Shown piece after piece: positions 34,222-43,176 of a stretch of DNA of 64,000 nucleotides; position 1 is the stretch's first letter; every line of letters starts with the position of its first letter. The notes under the pieces are model-generated. The model had not been told where the DNA came from. It saw only the letters and a list, made by a program, of their open reading frames with translations, and searched no databases. The DNA comes from Robbsia sp. KACC 23696. Its GTDB lineage: Bacteria; Pseudomonadota; Gammaproteobacteria; Burkholderiales; Burkholderiaceae. The DNA is taken from positions 1,274,249 through 1,338,248 of the forward strand of contig NZ_CP156626.1 in assembly GCF_039852015.1 (NCBI RefSeq), read 5' to 3'. Both the position numbers and the translations under genes were made by a program.

Positions 34222-35331
34222 TTAGCGGCCCGGCGCCAGCGCACGGTAAATATCGATATACCCGGACACCATCTGCTGTCCCGTGAAGCGCGTCGCGTAG
34301 CGGCGAGCGGCGGCCTCACCCATCGTTTTGGCCTCTGCCGGGTGATTCCAGAGCCAATCGATGGCATTGCGCAGCAGATCCGGCCGTTCCGGAGGAATCA
34401 CCAAGCCCGTTTCGTCTGCAATATTCACATAGCTGGTGCCGGTACCGATTTCGCAGGACACCATCGGTTTCCCATACATTGCCGCTTCCAGCAAGGAGAT
34501 ACCAAACGCTTCGGAGCGTAGATGCGACGGAAACAGTAACGCTTCGCAAAGCTGCAGCAGCGCTACCTTGTCGACTTCGTCGACCGAGCCGACGAAGTGG
34601 GTATGTTGCAGACCTAGACGGCTGGCTTGTGCTTTTAGCGCGTGTTCTTCGCGACCGTTTCCGACGATCACCACCGGATATCGACTACCCGCCAGCGCGT
34701 CCAGCAAGACATGCAAGCCTTTGTAGTAGCGCAGATTGCCGATGAACAGAAAGAAGCGCGGACCGAAGCGGTCGCGCCAGTTGGCCAGCGTTGCCGCATC
34801 GGGTTGTGGATAGGCATCGCGGTCGATCCCGATCGGCACGACGTCGATTTTGTTGCGGAACGGCCGAAGTGTTTCGCTCGTTTCAACATAGTTCGGCGAG
34901 GTGGCCACGATTCGGTCGACACTCGACAGAAAACGGTTCATCAACGGACGATATACGCGCAACAAATTCTTCTGCTTAACGATATCCGAGTGATACGTCA
35001 GCACGGTCGGTTTACGGACACGCGTAACGAAGTGCACCATATCGGCAAACGGATAGGGGAAATGATAATGAATCACATCCGCAGTTGCCGCATGCGCCCG
35101 GAACGCGCCAAAGGCCGCCGCTGAGAAATTGGCCGATGCCACCGCGATATCTTCCCGCACGCGATAGTGCTTATGATCGCCTAGGTCGGACGTGCCCGTG
35201 TGCTTACTCACCGTGAGCACGTCCGCTTGTATCCCCCGCTGCGCGGCCCCGGTACACAACTGCCAAATCAGCTGTTCGGCACCGCCGTGCGAATCGGGCT
35301 TGTAGGTTTTATAGAAATGAAGAACGCGCAT
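34222..35331 (-). CDS. Family 4 glycosyltransferase (WbpZ-like)
   Basis: GT-B transferase of 369 residues. It starts MRVLHFYKTYKPDSHGGAEQ, the sequence style of WbpZ/MtfB-type enzymes that add the first D-rhamnose or mannose to the lipid-linked primer. Other blocks are VIHYHFPYPFADMV, VLTYHSDIVKQK, FFLFIGNLRYYKGLHVLLDA, and FPSHLRSEAFGISLLEAAMY with the EX7E equivalent (E-x7-E). The start shares one base with the stop of the AGE-family gene (TGATG), so they are co-translated. In the window's scheme it would act on the primer laid down by the WbpL-like enzyme encoded at 37.5 kb on the opposite strand. Confidence 0.9.
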   Translation of the reverse strand: MRVLHFYKTYKPDSHGGAEQLIWQLCTGAAQRGIQADVLTVSKHTGTSDLGDHKHYRVREDIAVASANFSAAAFGAFRAHAATADVIHYHFPYPFADMVHFVTRVRKPTVLTYHSDIVKQKNLLRVYRPLMNRFLSSVDRIVATSPNYVETSETLRPFRNKIDVVPIGIDRDAYPQPDAATLANWRDRFGPRFFLFIGNLRYYKGLHVLLDALAGSRYPVVIVGNGREEHALKAQASRLGLQHTHFVGSVDEVDKVALLQLCEALLFPSHLRSEAFGISLLEAAMYGKPMVSCEIGTGTSYVNIADETGLVIPPERPDLLRNAIDWLWNHPAEAKTMGEAAARRYATRFTGQQMVSGYIDIYRALAPGR

Positions 35332-36452
35332 CAGGTCAGAACTTGATAGGCACCAACCAAGTGGTACGCTGTCGTGGAGGGCATTTCCGCGCGAATCACG
35401 CGATTGTCGTTGTCGAGCATTTCATGCCATCCGCCATCATGCAGGAAACGGCTCGCGAAACGGGCGATTTGCTGCGGCAATTGCGCGCGTTGTCCGTCGT
35501 CTTCATGGCAGGCCATGGCGCGGAGGTACTCGGTCTGTGCCCAAATCCGTTGGTTGGGGTCGCGCACGGTGCCGTCGCGCTTTAGGGCGGCCACCACACC
35601 ACCAGTGTCCGGCATCACGCCATGCGTCTGTGCGAAGGCATACGAAAAAGGCAAATGCGCGGCGAGCCCACTTGTCTCAAACGCCGGATGCGAACTGGCA
35701 TTGTGCAGGAAGTGCCATTCGAATTGATGCCCCGGCTCCAACCAATTGTTCTCCGACGGTAACGGCAACTCCATGATGCAGTGCGTCTCCGCGTCGACGA
35801 AGGCTTGCGTGAAGCGCTGCAATAAGGTCGCGAGCGCCGCGCCGAAGCGGGCATCGCCGGTGGCGGCTTCGGCTTCCAAATATGCCTCGGTCAAATGCAT
35901 CAGCGGATTTTGCCGCGCCAGTTCCGTGACCGTCGCGAAATCTTGACTGCATTTGGAGACCGTCAGCCCGTTTGCCGGATCGACCGGGAAGAGGCCGTTC
36001 ACGACGTCGAGGGTGCGCTCGATCACCGCCAATGCTTGTTTGTCGCCTAGAAGACGGTAGTACGCCGCACAAGCAAAAATCACGAAGGCATGTGTGTAGA
36101 GATCTTTTTCCGTTTCAAACGGGTGAGCGTCCGGGTCGACGCTGTAGTAAAACCCGCCATGTTGCGTGTCGGAAAAACGATTTACCAAGGTGTCGAACAA
36201 ACCCTTTGCGTGTTCCTGGTCGTTGGCGACCGAGAAGACGTAAAGCTGCCGGGCACAGGCCATCGCGCGGAATCGCGTGATGGGCAGGGGCGGGGCGAGT
36301 GGATCGGCCAGCACCGCTTCCAGCGGGATACCGATGGCTTGGTGGAAGCCGCGTCCACGCCACATGGGGACCACGACCTCGGCATAGTGCCCTTGCAGGC
36401 CTAGTCCGTCTTGTATCGCGGCGCGTGTCCCGGGGGCGGAAGACTGTTGCAT
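35331..36452 (-). CDS. AGE-family sugar epimerase/isomerase (mannose isomerase-like)
   Basis: Alpha/alpha-barrel enzyme of 373 residues in the N-acylglucosamine 2-epimerase family, which includes aldose-ketose isomerases such as YihS. Typical blocks are FRAMACARQLYVFSVAND (Arg and catalytic region), GGFYYSVDPD, EKDLYTHAFVIFACAAYY (active-site His), NWLEPGHQFEWHFLH (His pair), RIWAQTEYLRAMA and YHLVGAYQVL. It heads the minus-strand run and diverges from the epimerase gene with about 100 bases between. It could supply mannose or fructose-derived precursor for GDP-mannose, or interconvert the sugar used by the downstream aldolase-kinase set. The substrate is not readable from sequence. Confidence 0.88.
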   Translation of the reverse strand: MQQSSAPGTRAAIQDGLGLQGHYAEVVVPMWRGRGFHQAIGIPLEAVLADPLAPPLPITRFRAMACARQLYVFSVANDQEHAKGLFDTLVNRFSDTQHGGFYYSVDPDAHPFETEKDLYTHAFVIFACAAYYRLLGDKQALAVIERTLDVVNGLFPVDPANGLTVSKCSQDFATVTELARQNPLMHLTEAYLEAEAATGDARFGAALATLLQRFTQAFVDAETHCIMELPLPSENNWLEPGHQFEWHFLHNASSHPAFETSGLAAHLPFSYAFAQTHGVMPDTGGVVAALKRDGTVRDPNQRIWAQTEYLRAMACHEDDGQRAQLPQQIARFASRFLHDGGWHEMLDNDNRVIRAEMPSTTAYHLVGAYQVLT

Positions 36453-36551
36453 AATCTGACGTTTGCAGGGTAAAAAAACAGGTCGACCGTGAGCTTCGCA
36501 TAGCTACCAGGGTGTGTCCACGCTTTTGTCTTACAGCACCACGTAGATAAT

Positions 36552-37535
36552 ATGAGAATTTTGATCACAGGCGCGAGCGGGTTTGTCGGGCGTGCCTTAA
36601 GCCGCGCCTTGCTGCAATCCGGCGCGACCGTTTATGCCCTCAGCGGCCAGTCGCAAGGGTGTGCCTCGGGCGTTACCGTGTGGCGCACCCTTGCGCCGGA
36701 TTTCGTCGATGCGGCAAGCGCCTGGCCAGCAAACACGCACATCGATTGCGTTGTCCATCTCGCGGCGCGGGTGCATCAGCGCGACGAGGGCGGCCAGCCG
36801 CTGGAAACGTTGTTGACGGCCTATCGCGAAACCAATGTCACCGGCACGCTGCGGGTTGCAAAAGCAGCCGTCGCGGCCGGTGCGACGCGTTTTGTCTTTA
36901 TCAGTAGCATTAAGGCGATGGGCGAAGCCGAGCCCGGTACGCCACCGCACCCTTGGTCAGAATCCGATACGCCGGCACCGGTGGATGCCTATGGCATCTC
37001 GAAGTGGGAGGCGGAGCAGGCCCTGCATGCGTACGGCGCTGAGACCGGTCTCGAAATCGTCGTCATTCGTCCGCCGTTGGTCTATGGCCCGGGGGTCAAG
37101 GCCAATTTCAGACAGTTGATCCGATTGGCCGCATTGGGTTGGCCTTTGCCTTTGGGTGCGATCGATGCCCCGCGGAGCATGGTTTTCGTCGGCAATTTGG
37201 TCGATGCGATCCAACTGTGCTCTACCCATCCCGCAGCAGTAGGGCAGACGTTCAACGTGGCCGATGGTGAGGACTTGACCGTTCCGGGCCTTATCCAACG
37301 CATTGCCGAGAACGTGCATGTCCGGAGCAGGCTGCTGCCCGTTCCGGTGCTCCTGCTGCGCATCCTCGGCAAGCTAAGCGGTCGCGGTGATCAGATTCAA
37401 CGCCTAGTCACGCCGTTACGGCTCGATATTCGACATATTCGTCGCACGCTGCACTGGTCGCCACCGTTTTCCGTGTCGCGCGGACTCATGGACACCGTGG
37501 CCGACTATCAGTTACAACGTGAGACAGGACGATGA
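36552..37535 (+). CDS. NAD-dependent epimerase/reductase of the WbpV type
   Basis: Extended SDR of 327 residues. The Rossmann motif is ILITGASGFVGRALSRALLQ (3-22), then VVHLAARVHQRDEGG, the Ser of FVFISSIKAMGEAEP, the YxxxK in DAYGISKWEAEQAL and RPPLVYGPGVKANFRQLI. These blocks are those of WbpV/WbiG-like enzymes, which reduce UDP-4-keto-6-deoxy-GlcNAc to UDP-QuiNAc. The WbpL-like and WbpM-like genes immediately downstream complete that known trio (dehydratase, reductase, initiating transferase). Its stop overlaps the start of the WbpL-like gene (ATGA). Confidence 0.88.
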   Translation: MRILITGASGFVGRALSRALLQSGATVYALSGQSQGCASGVTVWRTLAPDFVDAASAWPANTHIDCVVHLAARVHQRDEGGQPLETLLTAYRETNVTGTLRVAKAAVAAGATRFVFISSIKAMGEAEPGTPPHPWSESDTPAPVDAYGISKWEAEQALHAYGAETGLEIVVIRPPLVYGPGVKANFRQLIRLAALGWPLPLGAIDAPRSMVFVGNLVDAIQLCSTHPAAVGQTFNVADGEDLTVPGLIQRIAENVHVRSRLLPVPVLLLRILGKLSGRGDQIQRLVTPLRLDIRHIRRTLHWSPPFSVSRGLMDTVADYQLQRETGR

Positions 37536-38716
37536 CAGCTTCGATTTGGGGACTGTCCGGCGGCTGGGTCACCGCGGGCGGAACGGTGGGTGTTACGCAG
37601 GCGCTGGCGGTCGGCGTCGCTGCGGGGGGGATCTGCTGGATCATCCTGGCGATTCTGCTGAAGACCGGATGGGCATGGGATATTGCAACCGATGTGCCAA
37701 ATCATCGCTCATTACATACGCGTCCCACGCCTCGTGTGGGCGGTTTGGGCCTGCTGCCGGCGTGTCTGTGTGTTGGGGCCGTTTTAGCTCCTAGCTTCCG
37801 CTTAGCGGCTACCGTCGCGTTGGGACTCGTTTTGATGTCGCAAATCGACGACCGTCGAGGCTTGCCTGCCCGGGTGCGCTTTGCGGCGCACTTGCTTAGC
37901 GCGCTGGTGCTGGTCGGCGTGAGCGGGTCTCTCGGGTCGGGTCGTTCGGCGATAGCGGCCGTGGCCACCGCATTAGACGTGCAGAACAGCGGCTTTTTAG
38001 CCATGATGATCATGGGGTTTGTGGTGATCGCCTTCGTCTGGACCATGAACCTCTATAACTTTATGGACGGCATGGACGGTTTGGCAGGGGGGATGGCCGC
38101 CATCGGATTTTCAATCTATGCCGTTGCAGCATTTTTTGCGATGCACAATGCGGTGCAGACGGACGGAGCGACGGACCAGCTCTTGGCTTTGCGGGACGTA
38201 GCGCTGGCTAGCAGTGCGATCGCCGGTGCGGCGGTTGGTTTCCTATTGTGGAACGCACCGCCCGCGAAACTGTTCCTGGGCGATGCCGGATCGGTTCCGC
38301 TGGGCTTTTTGGCGGCAGCGCTGGGTTGGCTGGGATGGACGCATGGTGCGTGGTCGGCAGCATTCCCCTTCTTGGTATTTGCGCCGTTTGCGACCGATGC
38401 GACCGTAACATTGTTGCGCCGGCTGTTTCGTGGGGAGCGATTCTGGGAAGCGCACCGCGAGCATTACTACCAGCGCATGGTCCGTATGGGATGGTCGCGT
38501 CGCGGCGTGTTGCTGATCTGGTACGGAATGATGCTATTCGCCGGAGCCTGCGCCTTGGTTTATCAGATTGTTGCGACTTCTTACAAGGGGCCGGGCTGGG
38601 ATGTGCCATTATGCCGGGCGTTAGCCATAGCCCTTTGTTTCTTTGGATTGGCCGGGCTCGGAGTCGTCATCGACCGTCGGTGGGCGCAGTATGCGCGTGC
38701 TTCTGCGACGCGTTGA
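37532..38716 (+). CDS. wbpL: Undecaprenyl-phosphate sugar-1-phosphate transferase, WbpL-like
   Basis: Polytopic initiating transferase of the MraY/WecA family (394 residues, ten or eleven membrane segments) that puts the first sugar-phosphate on undecaprenyl phosphate. Family features are DVPNHRSLHTRPTPRVGGLG at the first cytosolic face, the acidic site NLYNFMDGMDGLAGG, then LFLGDAGSVPLGF and the basic loop RFWEAHREHYYQRMV. The Gly-Met-Asp-Gly site and the short final loop are like WbpL/WbcO, which accept UDP-QuiNAc or UDP-FucNAc type donors. Coupled to the upstream reductase by ATGA. A second member of the family lies at 45.4 kb. Confidence 0.9.
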   Translation: MTASIWGLSGGWVTAGGTVGVTQALAVGVAAGGICWIILAILLKTGWAWDIATDVPNHRSLHTRPTPRVGGLGLLPACLCVGAVLAPSFRLAATVALGLVLMSQIDDRRGLPARVRFAAHLLSALVLVGVSGSLGSGRSAIAAVATALDVQNSGFLAMMIMGFVVIAFVWTMNLYNFMDGMDGLAGGMAAIGFSIYAVAAFFAMHNAVQTDGATDQLLALRDVALASSAIAGAAVGFLLWNAPPAKLFLGDAGSVPLGFLAAALGWLGWTHGAWSAAFPFLVFAPFATDATVTLLRRLFRGERFWEAHREHYYQRMVRMGWSRRGVLLIWYGMMLFAGACALVYQIVATSYKGPGWDVPLCRALAIALCFFGLAGLGVVIDRRWAQYARASATR

Positions 38717-38741
38717 GGGCAGGCCGAATTGTTCGACAAGC

Positions 38742-40751
38742 ATGATAGAAACTAAAAACCACAACACCACCACATGGCGCACATTTGCTGCGCTAGCGTT
38801 CGATGTCGTCGCGGTCGCGGCTGTCTGGGTTATTTCCTATCTGATCCGGTTCAACGGCGCTCTCCCCACCGAGTACGTTAGCCCGGTCTGCACGCAACTC
38901 ATCTGGGTATTACCGATTTACGCGGTGGCATTTTGTTTGTTAGGTCTGTATCGCGGAATGTGGCTGTTCGCCAGCCTGCCGGATTTGATTCGAATTGCAA
39001 AAGCCGTCATTGCCGCTGCCTTCGTGACAATGATCGGCAGTGTCCTGGTACAACCGACACCGCTGGTACCGCGTTCCGTATTGATCGTCTCGCCCATCCT
39101 GCTCCTCTTAGTGATGGGGGGGGCCCGCGCATGCTACCGGGCGGCGAAAGAGTTCTATCTGGATCGTGGCGCGCGGGGCGGCCAAAGCGTTAGGCGTGGC
39201 AAACCCGTGCTGATCTTAGGCGCGGGGAGGGCGGGCGCCGCTTTGGCGCGCGAGCTTTCGTACTCGCCGGAGTGGCGCTTGCTGGGCCTACTTGACGACG
39301 ACAGCGCAAAGATCGGCCGGGAAATTTATGGTTATCGCGTGCTTGGCCCGGTCAATGCGATAGACCAATTGACGAGTAGCTCCGGCATCGGGCGTACCGC
39401 CACCCATATCATCATTGCAATGCCGGGCGCCACGGCCGAGCAAAAGCGCCGTGTTGCAGCGCTGTGTATGCGCTCGCCGGCGCGCGTCATGACGCTACCC
39501 CAACTGACCGAGTCTGCCGAAGGGAATTTTCTGTCGCGGGTGCGCAATATCGATCTCGAAGACCTGCTCGGGCGCGATGCGGTATCGATCGATGCGGAGC
39601 ATGTCGGCGAGTTGTTGCACAACCGTGTTGTCATGGTGACCGGCGCGGGGGGATCGATCGGCTCGGAGTTGTGCCGCCAGATCGCACAATTCACGCCATC
39701 ACTGTTGGTCGCCTATGACCAATCCGAGTTTTCGATATATCGGCTGGGCGAGGAGTTCCGAGAGCGCCATCCTGAGTTGCCGATCATCGAGGTGATCGGT
39801 GATGTCAAGGACGGGCTTTTGCTGGAAAAGATCATGACGCGGTACCGGCCGTCGGTTGTGTTCCATGCGGCTGCGTATAAGCATGTGCCGCTGATGGAGG
39901 ACGTCAACGCTTGGCAGTCGGTCCGCAACAACGTCTACGGCACGTACCAGACAGCCAGCGCTGCCATGCGCTCGGGCGTCAGGCGTTTTGTGCTTATTTC
40001 CACCGACAAAGCGGTCAATCCGACCAATGTGATGGGCGCCAGCAAGCGGCTCGCCGAAATGGTCTGCCAGTCGCTGCAGCAGCGCGCCCAGCCGACGCAA
40101 AGTCTCGCCTCCACGGAAGCGGACGCCGATGCCGACACCCCATACGCCGCTGCCGAGCATACGTCGCTGCAATTCGAGATCGTGCGGTTCGGCAATGTCT
40201 TGGGTAGCGCCGGCAGCGTGATTCCGAAGTTCCAGGAACAGATTGCGAAGGGCGGCCCGGTGACGGTGACGCATCCCGACATCACGCGTTTCTTCATGAC
40301 TATTCCGGAGGCATCGCAATTGGTGCTCCAGGCATCCAGCATGGGCCGCGGCGGAGAAATCTTCGTATTGGACATGGGTCGACCTATGCGGATCGTTGAT
40401 TTGGCACGCGACCTGATTCGCTTATACGGCTTCACCGAAGAGCAAATCGGCATCTCCTATACCGGTCTGCGCCCCGGCGAGAAACTGTTCGAGGAACTGC
40501 TGGCCGACGAGGAGACCACTCGCCCAACGCATCATGCAAAGTTGCTGATTGCGCGCACGCGCGTTGTATCGGATGACTTCCTGCCGTCCGTACTCGACTG
40601 GTTGACGGCGGCCCACGTACCCGACGACGACTTAGTACGTGCGGAGTTGGTGAAATGGGTCGAGGAATATGCACCGCCCTCGCATGCATCGTCCACGTCG
40701 CCCGCATCGCTTGCGCTGGCGGCCCATGCCGCCGCATTACCGGCGCACTGA
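38742..40751 (+). CDS. wbpM: Membrane-anchored UDP-N-acetylglucosamine 4,6-dehydratase, WbpM-like
   Basis: About 669 residues. Four N-terminal membrane segments (FAALAFDVVAVAAVWVISYL and following) are followed by a nucleotide-binding-like domain (VLILGAGRAGAALAREL) and the catalytic SDR domain. The latter has VVMVTGAGGSIGSELCRQI, VFHAAAYKHVPLMEDVNAW, LISTDKAVNPTNVMGASKR (Asp-Lys and Met-Lys catalytic set as in FlaA1/WbpM), FGNVLGSAGSVIPKFQEQI and GLRPGEKLFEEL. It makes the 4-keto-6-deoxy intermediate used by the WbpV-like enzyme. I start at ATG 38742; 38691 is an in-frame alternative overlapping wbpL. Between the catalytic lysine and the NVLG block an Ala/Asp-rich insert (STEADADADTPYAAAE) is unusual. 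Confidence 0.93.
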   Translation: MIETKNHNTTTWRTFAALAFDVVAVAAVWVISYLIRFNGALPTEYVSPVCTQLIWVLPIYAVAFCLLGLYRGMWLFASLPDLIRIAKAVIAAAFVTMIGSVLVQPTPLVPRSVLIVSPILLLLVMGGARACYRAAKEFYLDRGARGGQSVRRGKPVLILGAGRAGAALARELSYSPEWRLLGLLDDDSAKIGREIYGYRVLGPVNAIDQLTSSSGIGRTATHIIIAMPGATAEQKRRVAALCMRSPARVMTLPQLTESAEGNFLSRVRNIDLEDLLGRDAVSIDAEHVGELLHNRVVMVTGAGGSIGSELCRQIAQFTPSLLVAYDQSEFSIYRLGEEFRERHPELPIIEVIGDVKDGLLLEKIMTRYRPSVVFHAAAYKHVPLMEDVNAWQSVRNNVYGTYQTASAAMRSGVRRFVLISTDKAVNPTNVMGASKRLAEMVCQSLQQRAQPTQSLASTEADADADTPYAAAEHTSLQFEIVRFGNVLGSAGSVIPKFQEQIAKGGPVTVTHPDITRFFMTIPEASQLVLQASSMGRGGEIFVLDMGRPMRIVDLARDLIRLYGFTEEQIGISYTGLRPGEKLFEELLADEETTRPTHHAKLLIARTRVVSDDFLPSVLDWLTAAHVPDDDLVRAELVKWVEEYAPPSHASSTSPASLALAAHAAALPAH

Positions 40752-40891
40752 GCACACCGCAGCGATTCCGTTACACTGTTTTATCAGAGCCGCTCCCGCG
40801 TCGGGCCGGCCCGACCTCACTGATAGTCGGCCGAGGACGGGCAGGCGAGCGAGCAGGGCGGCATTCGAATAAAACGATCACGGAACCCGCT

Positions 40892-41794
40892 ATGTCAGAC
40901 AAGCGCATTCTTCTCACCGGCGTCAATGGCCAAGTCGGCTTCGAACTGGCGCGCAGCCTTCAAGGACTGGGCACGGTTGTCGCCTTGGACCGTGCGGGAC
41001 TGGATCTGTCGAGCCCCGACAAGATTCGTGAGGTGGTGCGAAGTGTGTCGCCCTCCCTGATCGTCAATCCCGCCGCCTACACGGCTGTCGATAAGGCCGA
41101 AACCGAGCGCGATGCCGCGCACGCGATCAACGCCACGGCACCGGGAATTCTGGCGGAAGAGGCGAAGCGTGGCGGTATCCCGTTGATTCATTATTCGACC
41201 GACTACGTCTACGCTGGCGATAAGAACGGGATCTATACGGAAGCTGATCCCACCGATCCGCAGAACGTCTATGGCGCGTCAAAGCTGGCCGGCGAGGAAG
41301 CCATCCGCGCCAGTGGTTGCGCGCATGTCATCTTCCGGACCAGCTGGGTATATGGCGTGCAAGGCGGCAATTTCGTCAAGACGATGCTCCGTCTCGCCGC
41401 TGATCGGCCCGCGCTGAAGGTAGTGGGTGACCAATGGGGTGCACCAACGTCCGCACGCACGATCGCCGATATCACCGCACACATCGTGGCACAGGCCGCG
41501 TCTCCGCAGTTGTCAGGCGGCACAAGCGATAAGGGGCTCGTTTGGTGGGAGGCCAAGAGTGGGGTGTACCACTTGGTCGCCGGTGGGGAAACCAACTGGG
41601 CGGAATACGCCAAGACGATCTTCGCGTTGAAAGGCCTGGGATGCGAGGTGACGGCAATTCCGGCTTCGGAATATCCAGTTCCCGCCAAACGTCCGTCGAA
41701 TTCCCGTCTTTCGACGGAGAAATTGCAGCAAACCTTTGGTATCCAGCCGCCGCAGTGGGAAGTCGCGCTGCGTCATTGCCTCGAAAGCATCTAG
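40892..41794 (+). CDS. rfbD: dTDP-4-dehydrorhamnose reductase
   Basis: SDR enzyme finishing dTDP-L-rhamnose synthesis, 300 residues. Blocks: ILLTGVNGQVGFELARSL (5-22), VNPAAYTAVDKAETERDAA, HYSTDYVYAGDKNG, YGASKLAGEEAI (YxxxK), FRTSWVYGVQGGNFVKTML, VVGDQWGAPTSA and RPSNSRLSTEKLQ, all diagnostic of RfbD. The other three genes of the pathway (rfbA, rfbB, rfbC) are not in the window, so either they lie elsewhere or this copy serves a different reduction. The upstream 79 codons of open frame overlap wbpM and are not counted. Confidence 0.93.
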   Translation: MSDKRILLTGVNGQVGFELARSLQGLGTVVALDRAGLDLSSPDKIREVVRSVSPSLIVNPAAYTAVDKAETERDAAHAINATAPGILAEEAKRGGIPLIHYSTDYVYAGDKNGIYTEADPTDPQNVYGASKLAGEEAIRASGCAHVIFRTSWVYGVQGGNFVKTMLRLAADRPALKVVGDQWGAPTSARTIADITAHIVAQAASPQLSGGTSDKGLVWWEAKSGVYHLVAGGETNWAEYAKTIFALKGLGCEVTAIPASEYPVPAKRPSNSRLSTEKLQQTFGIQPPQWEVALRHCLESI

Positions 41795-41932
41795 GTCTTC
41801 CGGCAGTGGAGGGAAAAACGCTGCAGGCGCCGTAATGGTGCGTTGACCGACGGCATGACGCTTATACAATATGCGCTTGCTTGCGTCCCGTGACATCGCC
41901 GCGCCCTCGGGGCGCCGTTTTTCCTGATCTCT

Positions 41933-42961
41933 ATGCACCAATCTGTCGTCCGGCCGGAGTCACGCTCCGAGGGCCCGGCACTCGATGCCAGTGTCATCGT
42001 TCCTGTCTACAACTGCGAGTCGTATATCGGCGCGCTGCTGGAGTCGATACTGAACCAGGAGGGCGTGTCCTTCGAGGTCATTGCGGTCTGCGATGGCGCA
42101 ACGGATGGCAGCCTTTCGGTCATCGAGGCCATCGCCGAGCGGGACCCTCGCTTGATCGTTGTCTCGCAGCCCAATAGCGGACCCTCGGTTGCCCGCAACA
42201 CCGGATTGTCCTTGGCGCGCGGTGAATGGATTCTGTTCGCCGACGGTGATGATCTCCTAAGATCCGGCATGCTCGCTTGCATGATCGCTCGCGGACGGGC
42301 AGAACATCTAGACATCGTATTGGGCAATGGCATTGCCTTCGCGCAAGCGCCGGATTTCGAGCGCGCCGCGCCCTTGCTCTCGAAACAGCCATGGGAGCGC
42401 GTCTGCGATGGAAAAACGTGGGTGGCGCATGCAGTGCAACACCAGGAATGGCCACACTACGTCTGGCTGCAATGCTTGCGTCGCGCGTTTGTCGAGAAGA
42501 TAGGGCTGCGTTTCGAGGCGGGTATCGTCCACGAAGACATGATCTGGACGTTGCATATCGCACGCCATGCACAACGCATGGCATTTATAGCGGAGCCGCA
42601 GTACGCCTATCGTACCAACCCGACGTCGCTCTGCAACTCCCCATCGCAGCAGCGGGTGCGGGAGCAGGTTTCGGGATATCTCCGTGGACTGGCCGAGCTC
42701 GTGGACGTAGCGCGCAAGGAGAACGCAACCCCGGCGTTTCGGCGGGCGTTGTTTCGACAAGCGGCGCTCGATGCAGAATTCCTCCTACGACTCGTCAGCC
42801 GCCGTATTACGGAAGACAGTGCGCGAGCGCGCTATGCGACGCAATTCGTGAACGCAGGTTATGGCCCGGTCTTTCTCCAAGAGGCGCGGAATACGAGCCA
42901 GGCCTGGCGCGCATTGCGCTGTTGGCTGAAGTTTTCCATTCTTGCGCGCAAGGTTCGCTGA
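41933..42961 (+). CDS. Family 2 glycosyltransferase
   Basis: Inverting GT-A transferase of 342 residues. It reads ASVIVPVYNCESYIGALLES near the start, with donor-binding acids in FEVIAVCDGATDGSLSVI and the DXD-like ILFADGDDLLRSGML, and GPSVARNTGLSLARGEW between. The C-terminal half has VHEDMIWTLHIARHA (catalytic-base region ED) and FIAEPQYAYRTNPTSL. Domain order is the standard one of GT2 enzymes in O-antigen clusters. It lies alone, 138 bases after rfbD and 215 bases before the next gene. Donor and acceptor unknown; L-rhamnose is a guess from the neighbouring rfbD. Confidence 0.88.
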   Translation: MHQSVVRPESRSEGPALDASVIVPVYNCESYIGALLESILNQEGVSFEVIAVCDGATDGSLSVIEAIAERDPRLIVVSQPNSGPSVARNTGLSLARGEWILFADGDDLLRSGMLACMIARGRAEHLDIVLGNGIAFAQAPDFERAAPLLSKQPWERVCDGKTWVAHAVQHQEWPHYVWLQCLRRAFVEKIGLRFEAGIVHEDMIWTLHIARHAQRMAFIAEPQYAYRTNPTSLCNSPSQQRVREQVSGYLRGLAELVDVARKENATPAFRRALFRQAALDAEFLLRLVSRRITEDSARARYATQFVNAGYGPVFLQEARNTSQAWRALRCWLKFSILARKVR

Positions 42962-43176
42962 CTGGCGTTTGCGGCAGCCATGCGGTGTGTGCATCGATGC
43001 CATGATGGCCGAGTTGGCTAGCAGGATAGCAGGATAGCAAATGCGCGGTAAGGGCTTGAGTATTGTTTGATAGGTGATGCATCTCTAGAATCGGCGCGGT
43101 GACGTAGAGAAGGATCGAATCGCGTTGTTACCGATCTCGATCGATATCTCGTCAAAACGACCGAGCTGACGAGTAC

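Noticed and set aside
43018-43037. Direct repeat AGGATAGC AGGATAGC as a possible mobile-element footprint
   Set aside because: Only two short copies, no flanking terminal repeats or transposase; likely chance or slippage.
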